This document shows positions 1-5,661 of a stretch of DNA of 9,479 bases, in pieces (position 1 is the stretch's first letter; each line of letters opens with the position of its first letter). The notes beneath the pieces are model-generated. The model was given only the letters and a program-made list of their open reading frames with translations, was not told the origin of the DNA and made no database searches. The position numbers and the translations under genes are program-made. This DNA is from Puniceicoccales bacterium (lineage in GTDB: Bacteria; Verrucomicrobiota; Verrucomicrobiia; Opitutales; JAIRLM01): assembly GCA_031254835.1 (NCBI GenBank), contig JAIRTQ010000063.1, forward strand, positions 1 to 9,479. Reading direction: 5' to 3'.

Positions 1-1135
1 TGGAGGAGAGCCCTTTGCAATGCCGCAAAATGTGCGCGAATTTTTTACCAATCTTACAGAGGAACGGCGCCGCACCCGAATTCGATGGCAGGAGCGCTTT
101 TCTTTTCTCCTCGAGCGTCAGCCGGATTTGCTGAATCTACTTTGTAATAAATCATTTACCGGCGATCTCTTAGTAAAAAATTTCCCTCCCTTCGGTTCCG
201 CGCCGCTGGCCACGAGAAGAAGTGGATCGGCTGTGCTGCAGGAAGTTGCCCGCAATTTGCCCGCTCTCATGAGCCTGAGCGCCGATCTGTTTGCGTCGAC
301 CGGTACGGCCATCGTCGACTCGCCCACCCTTTCCGCAGACTGCACGGCGGCACGTAACATCCAGTGCGGCACAAGGGAACACGCCATGGGGGCCATCGCT
401 AACGGACTCGCCTACGACGGTATCTTTCGGCCGGTCGCCTCCACCTTTTTGGTTTTTTCCGACTACTTGCGGCCCGCCATTCGGGTCAGCGCCATGGCTC
501 ATCTACCGGTCCTCTACGTCTTTAGCCACGATTCCATCGCCGTCGGGGAGGACGGCCCCACGCATCAGCCGGTGGAGACGCTGCCTGCGCTGCGAAATAT
601 CCCCAACCTGGACGTGCTGCGGCCCGCCGACGGCGAGGAATGCGTTGGAGCCTTTGCCCTGGCCATAGATAACGTGCAGCGGCCGACTGCCCTCATCCTT
701 TCTCGCCAGAATTTGCCGGACCTGGCCGTCCTGCCAGCCGATGTCCGACGATCTGGCGCCCGACAAGGGGGCTATGTCCTTCGGCCGGAAGAGCCGCCAC
801 TCCGCTCCTTACTGTTGGCGAGCGGCAGCGAAGTGCAGCTGGCGCTGGCCGCCGCGGAAGCATTTCTCCATTGCCGTGTGGTTTCCATGCCATGCCTGGA
901 GGCCTTCGCCCGCCAGCCAGCCGACTACCGGGAAGCGGTCCTGCCTTCCTCCTGCCGACACCGACTGGCCGTGGAGGCGGCCGGGCCGGAGTCCTGGCTC
1001 CGCTACGTTGACTTCGATCATGTGATTGCCGTGCACGATTTTGGCGAAAGTCGAGGCGGGGCTGAGCTGCTCGTGGCTCGCGGCTTTTCCGTGGAAGCGA
1101 TTCGGGAGCGGCTGGCCCGGCTGGAGGCGAAGTGA
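1..1135 (+). CDS. tkt: Transketolase, C-terminal part (5' end outside window)
   Basis: Transketolase moves two-carbon units between sugar phosphates in the cytoplasmic pentose phosphate pathway, using thiamine diphosphate. The frame is open from base 2 with no stop, so the gene starts upstream. The first codons read GGEPFA and run into the linker typical of single-chain enzymes, so the ATG at 20 is probably internal. Counting that Met as 1, the pyrimidine-binding domain holds RR at 66-67, SADL at 87-90 and the catalytic Glu120 in REHAM. GEDGPTHQPVE follows, with the substrate-binding Asp178 and His182, and then Arg229 in LSRQNL. Residues from about 260 form the C-terminal domain, including FGESRGGAEL at 341-350. 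The 371 residues seen here suit a family of about 660 that has lost its cofactor-binding N-terminal half to the window edge. The stop overlaps the rsmD start by one base, so the two genes are probably cotranscribed. Confidence 0.95.
   Translation, partial: GGEPFAMPQNVREFFTNLTEERRRTRIRWQERFSFLLERQPDLLNLLCNKSFTGDLLVKNFPPFGSAPLATRRSGSAVLQEVARNLPALMSLSADLFASTGTAIVDSPTLSADCTAARNIQCGTREHAMGAIANGLAYDGIFRPVASTFLVFSDYLRPAIRVSAMAHLPVLYVFSHDSIAVGEDGPTHQPVETLPALRNIPNLDVLRPADGEECVGAFALAIDNVQRPTALILSRQNLPDLAVLPADVRRSGARQGGYVLRPEEPPLRSLLLASGSEVQLALAAAEAFLHCRVVSMPCLEAFARQPADYREAVLPSSCRHRLAVEAAGPESWLRYVDFDHVIAVHDFGESRGGAELLVARGFSVEAIRERLARLEAK
1123..1127 (+). promoter_or_regulatory. Ribosome binding site (GGAGG) for rsmD
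   Basis: GGAGG lies inside the end of the transketolase gene, 7 bases before the ATG at 1135. This spacing favours ATG 1135 over the GTG at 1132, which would leave only 4 bases. It is the only strong Shine-Dalgarno motif I found at a gene start in this window. Together with the TGATG stop/start overlap it suggests translational coupling. Confidence 0.7.
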
Positions 1136-1713
1136 TGCGCATTACGGGCGGGTCCGCCCGCGCCATTCTCCTGTCCTGCCCCAAAAAATCCACCGTCCGG
1201 CCCACGACGGACGCCATCCGGCTGGCCATCTTTTCGGCACTTGCGGCAGCTGGCAGGGATTGCCGTGGCGCCCATTTCGTCGACCTTTTCGCCGGCGTTG
1301 GCAGCTACGGCCTGGAGGCCATGAGCCGTGGAGCTGGTTCCGGCATTTTCGTGGAGCGGGACCGGGACTGCTGCAAAGCCATCCAAAAAAACCTCGCCGC
1401 CGTCTGCCGTGCTGCCCGCTGCGACCAAAAATCTTTCTCTATTCGCTGCAGGAACGCTTTTTCCCTAGTAGCGACCGATGGCCCGGATCTGCTCTTCTGC
1501 GACCCGCCCTACGAGTTGCTCCGGCAGGAGCCAACTCGCTACATAGAGCTCCTGGCGAGGCATTTGTGCGCAGCTAGCCCGGGCGCGGTGGCCATCTTGG
1601 AGTTTCCTTCCGATCTCGAAATTACTCTACCTGAACCGCTACGTCAGTTGAAAACGATCAATAGGTCCGGTGGCCGGGACTCGCCGTGCGCGCTGTTCAT
1701 CGGCGTCTCGTAA
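1135..1713 (+). CDS. rsmD: 16S rRNA guanine-N2 methyltransferase RsmD
   Basis: RsmD methylates N2 of a guanine in 16S rRNA (G966 in E. coli) using S-adenosylmethionine during small-subunit assembly. At 192 residues the length is normal for the family. It opens with the characteristic MRITGGSARA and the RPTTD motif (22-26). The SAM-binding motif I is DLFAGVGSYGLEA at 50-62, followed by SRGA (64-67). FVE (72-74) carries the acidic residue that contacts the SAM ribose. The catalytic DPPY is at 123-126. The start is the ATG at 1135, supported by GGAGG 7 bases upstream and the one-base overlap with the transketolase stop. The last 75 bases are also used on the other strand by the end of the PRPP-synthetase-like gene. 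Coaspartate adenylyltransferase (coaD), a frequent partner of rsmD elsewhere, is not next to it here. Confidence 0.93.
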   Translation: MRITGGSARAILLSCPKKSTVRPTTDAIRLAIFSALAAAGRDCRGAHFVDLFAGVGSYGLEAMSRGAGSGIFVERDRDCCKAIQKNLAAVCRAARCDQKSFSIRCRNAFSLVATDGPDLLFCDPPYELLRQEPTRYIELLARHLCAASPGAVAILEFPSDLEITLPEPLRQLKTINRSGGRDSPCALFIGVS

Positions 1714-2562
1714 TCGAAGAAACTGCTCCAGAAGGGGAAACGCCAGCGGGACCGTTCTATCGGGCACTTTGGGTCTCGCGATGAGGTCGCCGATGGTCAG
1801 CGATCGAACAGACGGCTCCGCGGCCAGCTGGGCCAGCACATCCTGTTGACAGAGGGCGTAGGTGACTGCGATGGTGACAGATCCCGCCCCGGCCTGCCGC
1901 AAACGGTCCAGTGCGCCGCGCAGGGTGCTGCCGCTGACCACTTCATCGTCGAAGAGGAGCACGTGTCGGCCACGGATCGCGGACGGAAGCGGCTCCTCTG
2001 GCCGGTTCTTATCCAAAACAAAGCTTTCAACGGCAAGCAGTTTGGCGAGATCCGCAACTGCGTTCGCTCGGCCGAGATCCGGCGCAATGACGAACTTCAA
2101 AGGTGGGGAAAAATTTTTATAAAATTGAGCCCAGAGCGGGAACGTAGGCAGGTGAATGGCCTTCCCGGGAAGGAGTTGCAGAATGTCCTCCCGGTGCAGG
2201 TCAAAAAAGACGATGGAGCGGACCGGAAGGGCGGCCAGCGAGCGCGCCAGGGCGCGGACGGTGCTCGGCTGGTGCGAGCGGCAGCCGTCGCAGTAGGGCA
2301 GAAGCAGATCCGGTGCTTCGCCGCAGAACTCGCCGAGCGCCTCCGCAGTAATAGTTAATTCCCAAAAGCGCTGACCCGAAGAACATTCCAAGTCCTTTGT
2401 GGCCCAGAGGAAGATCGGCCCCACCGTTTCTTGCGGCGGAACGACGATGTCGCAATTGCCGCCGTGGAACGTCTTCCGCTCTAGATGCCCGCGCCGAATC
2501 CACTCCGGTAGCGGTCCCGGATGCCCGTTGCCCAGGGCAAAGAGTGTGGCGCGCGGCTTCAC
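1639..2562 (-). CDS. Divergent ribose-phosphate pyrophosphokinase (PRPP synthetase)-like protein
   Basis: This 307-residue protein has the two tandem phosphoribosyltransferase-type halves of PRPP synthetase, which converts ribose 5-phosphate and ATP to PRPP. Family marks are LFALGNG near the N-terminus (7-13), the catalytic-type His in DLH (121-123), APDLGRA (160-166), DKNRP (184-188) and the ribose-phosphate loop DDEVVSGST (205-213). Several active-site loops differ from typical enzymes. The usual FSDGE region is TFHGGNCD (31-38). The usual YARQDRK region is YCDGCRSHQ (90-98). The phosphate loop also departs from DDxxDTxGT. Catalysis is therefore uncertain; it may be a divergent synthetase, a paralogue or a regulator. 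The start is taken as GTG, 12 bases after the stop of the upstream class IV gene and in the same frame, with no clear ribosome site. The 3' end overlaps rsmD tail to tail by 75 bp. Confidence 0.75.
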   Translation of the reverse strand: MKPRATLFALGNGHPGPLPEWIRRGHLERKTFHGGNCDIVVPPQETVGPIFLWATKDLECSSGQRFWELTITAEALGEFCGEAPDLLLPYCDGCRSHQPSTVRALARSLAALPVRSIVFFDLHREDILQLLPGKAIHLPTFPLWAQFYKNFSPPLKFVIAPDLGRANAVADLAKLLAVESFVLDKNRPEEPLPSAIRGRHVLLFDDEVVSGSTLRGALDRLRQAGAGSVTIAVTYALCQQDVLAQLAAEPSVRSLTIGDLIARPKVPDRTVPLAFPLLEQFLRLRDADEQRARRVPATGPIDRFQLT

Positions 2563-2574
2563 GGACCGATCCGG

Positions 2575-3477
2575 CTAGAAAGGAGCTTTCGCCTTTGCCC
2601 AGAGTTTTTTGAGCAAATCCGCGGCGACGGCGACGGTTACCGGCCCGGCCTTTCCGCTGCCAATCACCGCTTTCCCAATGGCTTCCACGGGGATTACCTC
2701 CCAGCGGTCCGTCAAAAGGAAGCACTCACTCACGCCGTTCAATTCCTTCTGCCGCACGGTCCTGACGGCACAGGGCCGTTCCAGTTCGCTTAGTAGCTCC
2801 AGAGCAACGGTGCGTTCGACGGTGGCTAGCGGGATCTCCGGCGCCCAGAGATTGCCATCCGACACGGCAAAAAGTTCTCCCTCCGTGCAGGCTGCAACGT
2901 TTCCGTCCGTCCCCAGCAGAATTCCGCCGCCGCCGGCTTTGGCGCGGGCCAGCGCGGTTGTCGTCTGGCCCAACAGGTATCGCTCCCGCAGGACTGTAAA
3001 TGCAGAAAGGTCGCCGTCTTTGAGCAATTCCAGTCGGATCGGCGGACGCTCGGTCCGAAGCATTTCTTCCGCCAGCACAACCAGCGCCGGCGGAGCACAA
3101 AACTTCTCTGTCGCGGCCTCCTTTTCCTTCTTTTTTTCTTTTTTTACCTCTTCTTCTGTGCTCGCCTTTTCGTCGCCTGCCGGCTGCGCTCCGGCCGTCA
3201 AAATAAGTTCCAGCAGTGCCTCTTTGCCGTCGAAGCCGTTCATGTCATAGGTTGCCGCCAGCGCTTCTTTTATGGCCGACAGCTCCCAGGGAAAGGGCAC
3301 ATTCAGCTCCTTCGCCGCGCTTTGCAGCTGCTTCAGGAGCTCATCGAATGCGAAAAAGGAACCTTCCCGGCACAGAAAGCGGGCCCGCAGACCCAGACCC
3401 GCGCGCACGGCCCTGTCCCAAAGTGAGATGTGCGCATCGTGATCCCCGTAAGGAACCCCGTCCACGTAGGTCTTCAT
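2575..3477 (-). CDS. Class IV aminotransferase-fold protein, PLP-site residues missing (possible pseudoenzyme)
   Basis: The 300-residue protein follows the pattern of fold-type IV PLP enzymes (branched-chain or D-amino acid aminotransferases, aminodeoxychorismate lyase). VDGVPYGDHDAHISLWDR (5-22) matches the family N-terminus. LARAKAGGGGILLGTDGNV (176-194) and LFAVSDGNLWAPE (202-214) match the second domain. VIPVEAIG (261-268) and GKAGPVT (275-281) match the C-terminus. By hand alignment, however, the Schiff-base Lys falls on Tyr167, with no Lys nearby that could replace it. The catalytic Glu of TEGSSSN falls on Ala196, and the phosphate-binding Arg of the HxxRL segment falls on Gln50. A Lys/Glu-rich insert (about 100-126) separates the two domains and is encoded by two A7 runs. 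The start is ATG without a clear ribosome site. It lies between the glycosylase gene (82 bp upstream) and the PRPP-synthetase-like gene (12 bp downstream), a likely operon. The family call is good; the function is unknown. Confidence 0.75.
   Translation of the reverse strand: MKTYVDGVPYGDHDAHISLWDRAVRAGLGLRARFLCREGSFFAFDELLKQLQSAAKELNVPFPWELSAIKEALAATYDMNGFDGKEALLELILTAGAQPAGDEKASTEEEVKKEKKKEKEAATEKFCAPPALVVLAEEMLRTERPPIRLELLKDGDLSAFTVLRERYLLGQTTTALARAKAGGGGILLGTDGNVAACTEGELFAVSDGNLWAPEIPLATVERTVALELLSELERPCAVRTVRQKELNGVSECFLLTDRWEVIPVEAIGKAVIGSGKAGPVTVAVAADLLKKLWAKAKAPF
3131..3145 (-). repeat. Paired A7 homopolymer runs in a Lys/Glu-rich insert
   Basis: On the coding strand of the class IV gene two runs of seven A are separated by one G. 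They lie within a longer purine-only stretch encoding Lys and Glu, roughly residues 110-120 of the protein. Homopolymers of this length are prone to polymerase slippage, and one base gained or lost would shift the frame of the second half of the gene. Confidence 0.8.
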
Positions 3478-3559
3478 GGCGGGAGTCTAGTGGCCGTGCT
3501 GCGATTGGGAATAAAATTTTCGCGAGAAACGGGCGGGCGAAAAACTTGTCCTCCCGTCG

Positions 3560-4450
3560 TCAGAGAAAAAAATTTCTCTGCCGTTCCGAGATGGGCAGCG
3601 AAATTCGCTCCATCACCTGCAGCATGTCCTCCCAGGCGCTCCGCTTTGCCGTAGGAGAGGGATTGCGAAGGAGATAGGACGGGTGGTATGTGACCATGAG
3701 AGGCCGGCTGGCGAATTGGTGCCAGCGGCCACGTATGTCTCCCAAGCGCCGATCCGGGTCATAGCCGATAAGTCCGTTGACCGCCGTCGTTCCCAGTGCG
3801 ACAATTACCTTAGGGGAAACGATTTCTAACTGGGCGCGTAGATAGGGGAGGCAAAATTCCATCTCCGCCTGGGTGGGTGGCCGATTTCCATGGGGGGTGG
3901 GCATTTCCGGCCGCCAATTCATGATGTTGCCGATGTAGACGTCACTGCGGCGCAGCCCCATGGCTTCGATGATCTTATTGAGCAGCTGGCCGGCCCGACC
4001 CACGAAGGGCTCCCCCTGCCGCTCCTCGTCCGCGCCGGGCGCTTCGCCGCAGAAAAAAATGTCCGCGTTTAGGTTCCCCACGCCGAAGACCACCTTCATG
4101 GGAGGTTGTACGTGGCTATGGCAGACGGGACAGCTCAGCACGATTTCTCGCAGCGCGTTCCAGCGGACGACCTTATCGCCGCTAGGCAATGCAAAAGTGG
4201 GCGGAGGCGGGATGGCGTTCTTCTGCGGATTTTCCGTGGCCGGATTTTCCGCCGAAATAGTCGCAGGATCAAAAGTCTCCTCGGCGGACGGCCCCAGTCG
4301 AAAATTTTCCAGAGCCTCCTCGTCGATCGGCAGGGCCCGTTCCCCTTCCGCCGCGAGCAATTCTACCTCACGCAGTAAGAGCTGAAGAATTTCCTCCCTG
4401 CTGAGACTACCCACCGAAAAGTCCCTAGGCGGTGCTTTCGTTCCTGGCAA
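3560..4450 (-). CDS. Uracil-DNA glycosylase, family 4 type
   Basis: Family 4 glycosylases remove uracil from DNA and usually carry a 4Fe-4S cluster. The catalytic domain starts near residue 100. It shows CPVC (107-110), VVFGVGN (120-126), motif 1 GEAPG (135-139) followed by EERQGEPFVGRAG (142-154), NIMNWRPE (175-182), GNRPP (188-192), Cys200, VALG (217-220) and the HPS motif in TYHPSYLLRNPS (254-265). Three of the usual four cluster cysteines are present (107, 110, 200). The third, normally in a KCRPP-like motif, is Trp179. The first 95 residues are a polar, low-complexity extension. The start is unclear: TTG at 4450 gives 296 residues, while GTG at 4414 has an AGGGA 7 bases upstream and gives 284. 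It is the first gene of a minus-strand trio and diverges from the barrel gene. Confidence 0.9.
   Translation of the reverse strand: MPGTKAPPRDFSVGSLSREEILQLLLREVELLAAEGERALPIDEEALENFRLGPSAEETFDPATISAENPATENPQKNAIPPPPTFALPSGDKVVRWNALREIVLSCPVCHSHVQPPMKVVFGVGNLNADIFFCGEAPGADEERQGEPFVGRAGQLLNKIIEAMGLRRSDVYIGNIMNWRPEMPTPHGNRPPTQAEMEFCLPYLRAQLEIVSPKVIVALGTTAVNGLIGYDPDRRLGDIRGRWHQFASRPLMVTYHPSYLLRNPSPTAKRSAWEDMLQVMERISLPISERQRNFFL
3561..3580. repeat. Perfect inverted repeat at the end of the glycosylase gene
   Basis: CAGAGAAA and TTTCTCTG form an 8-bp stem with a 4-base A/T loop, covering the stop codon and last codons of the glycosylase gene. The stem is AT-rich and no T-run follows directly on the minus strand, so a standard intrinsic terminator is not supported. 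It could weakly attenuate transcription into the class IV gene or be chance. Confidence 0.45.
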
Positions 4451-4468
4451 TCCGTTAGCGAAAATCCA

Positions 4469-4528
4469 CCGGTCTCCCGACCGGATGAGCCCGGTCTATG
4501 CCGGCAAAAATTTTCCCACGCCCCGGTC
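4469..4528. promoter_or_regulatory. Cluster of CCGGTC/GACCGG hexamers in the divergent intergenic region
   Basis: CCGGTC occurs at 4469-4474, 4491-4496 and 4523-4528, and its complement GACCGG at 4479-4484. The first two elements form a perfect 6-bp inverted repeat around TCCC. Four copies in 60 bases lie between the divergently transcribed glycosylase and barrel genes, where an operator could act on either. The hexamer also occurs inside several genes in this GC-rich DNA, so the operator reading is inference. Confidence 0.3.
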
Positions 4529-4549
4529 GGTCGCCACAAAATCGTGCGC

Positions 4550-4578
4550 TTTACATTTGTGGCGAGTTCCATGCTAAT
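4550..4578 (+). promoter_or_regulatory. Possible sigma70-type promoter for the barrel gene
   Basis: TTTACA at 4550-4555 resembles a -35 box. GCTAAT at 4573-4578, 17 bases later, matches four of six -10 positions. Transcription would start near 4585, leaving a very short leader before the GTG at 4602 and leaving out the TTG at 4581. This was judged by eye only. Confidence 0.3.
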
Positions 4579-4601
4579 GTTTGCGACGTCTGCGACTTAC
4601 C

Positions 4602-5603
4602 GTGTCTAACCGTAAAATCTTTTTTCTTTTGCTGTCGGCCTATTGCCCTCTTTGGGGCGCGCGCTGCGGATCCCTACCTTTGACATCCCGTCCCGAGAGC
4701 AATTTTGAGCAAACGGCCGATCTGCCGCAGCGCGCAGCGATGGCAGAGGGATGGCTGTCCGGTGCCTCTCTAGTGAGTGGCCGCGAAGACTTGCTTCAAT
4801 TCACGAGCGTGGTAAAGTTCGCATCTTACAACACTTTTGCCGGGAAAATGGAATGGCATAGGAGGGACCTATCCACGAACTTCGCTGAGTTTTCGTCCGT
4901 CAACGGCCTAGCTGGCGCCCTGAAGGGAAGCTCGAGCCGTACGACTTTCGGAGGATTTTTCGAAACTGCCTTTGCGTCCAGCAGTACGCACGACGACGGA
5001 CCACTCGGCATTAGCCGGACCAGGACGTTGGGGATTGGCGCATTCGGTACCATAGAATTTCGACAGATGGAGCTTGAAAAGTCGCAGCTGGAGGGAGCTT
5101 TTCGAGTTGGCGCTTTGCATAATAGCTGGGAGGGCGAGGGACCAATTTTCAGCCACACTTTCCGTGGCAGCGTACCCTACTGTGCCGTTCGGCTGGGAAC
5201 CCTTTACGGTCGCCAGTGGAGAGGAAAATTTCCTGTCTATCTCTACGCTAGGTATTTTTGGGCATACCAGGCCGGGAAAAATTTCCCCGATAGGGCAATT
5301 TCCTTTGGAGCAATAAATTCTCACCGCATTCGCGTGGGCGGCCGGTTCGCCGGCCGGACTCCCAAGCGGCTGGTGCCGTGGTGTGATGCCTATTACGAAC
5401 GGGAGTTTGCCGCTACGGTTAAGGGATCGGCCGATGGCGAGGAAATTCCACGATTTTCACTAAAAGGCGACCGCGCCGGCTGTAATCTGGGATTCACCTA
5501 TCAGCCGCTGCCGGCCCTTACGGCAGACCTGTCTCTGCAGGGTTCCGTCGACGCCAAACGAAAGAGTTTAGCCGCTTGTCTTTGTATGGGGCGAGAGTTT
5601 TGA
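4602..5603 (+). CDS. Autotransporter-type outer-membrane beta-barrel protein without passenger
   Basis: This appears to be a secreted outer-membrane protein. From GTG 4602 it starts VSNRK, followed by the hydrophobic IFFLLLSAYCPLWGA, a good Sec signal peptide. A TTG at 4581 would add seven residues (340 in all) and is less convincing. The rest alternates polar and aromatic/hydrophobic residues as barrel strands do. The C-terminal third follows the autotransporter beta-domain layout: LYARYFWAYQAGK, then RVGGRF, then VPWCDAYYEREF, a TVKGSADG strand turn, SLKGD, LGFTYQP, LSLQGSVDAKRK and a final Phe after MGRE. About 270 residues are barrel, which leaves only a short stretch after the signal peptide and no passenger domain. 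It could be a stand-alone porin-like barrel, an adhesin remnant or an assembly partner. No lipoprotein Cys motif is convincing. The function is unknown. Confidence 0.75.
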   Translation: MSNRKIFFLLLSAYCPLWGARCGSLPLTSRPESNFEQTADLPQRAAMAEGWLSGASLVSGREDLLQFTSVVKFASYNTFAGKMEWHRRDLSTNFAEFSSVNGLAGALKGSSSRTTFGGFFETAFASSSTHDDGPLGISRTRTLGIGAFGTIEFRQMELEKSQLEGAFRVGALHNSWEGEGPIFSHTFRGSVPYCAVRLGTLYGRQWRGKFPVYLYARYFWAYQAGKNFPDRAISFGAINSHRIRVGGRFAGRTPKRLVPWCDAYYEREFAATVKGSADGEEIPRFSLKGDRAGCNLGFTYQPLPALTADLSLQGSVDAKRKSLAACLCMGREF

Positions 5604-5626
5604 AACGGCCCATTGACCTCTACGCC

Positions 5627-5644
5627 ATTGCCAACTTGGGCAAT
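5627..5644 (+). terminator. Weak hairpin after the barrel gene
   Basis: ATTGCC (5627-5632) and GGCAAT (5639-5644) pair perfectly around a 6-base loop, 24 bases after the barrel stop codon. Only a short TTTCG follows, so termination would be weak at best. It sits in the 58-bp gap before dinB. Confidence 0.25.
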
Positions 5645-5661
5645 TTCGCTATCTAGACGCA

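Noticed and set aside
20..1135. Transketolase as a complete gene starting at ATG 20, or as the C-terminal subunit of a split enzyme
   Set aside because: The frame is open upstream to the window edge with family-like residues, and the linker region of single-chain enzymes is present. The GGAGG at bases 2-6 is too far from ATG 20 to count.
693..1428. Minus-strand open frames opposite transketolase and rsmD
   Set aside because: They are Arg/Pro/Gly-rich shadow translations lying over two well supported genes.
1846..2358. Plus-strand open frame opposite the PRPP-synthetase-like gene
   Set aside because: It shows no recognisable motif and is a shadow of the minus-strand gene.
2609..3250. Long open frame on the plus strand (213 residues) opposite the class IV gene
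   Set aside because: It is Ser/Ala/Pro-rich with no family pattern and lies antisense to a frame with clear domain motifs. Long antisense frames are expected in GC-rich genes.
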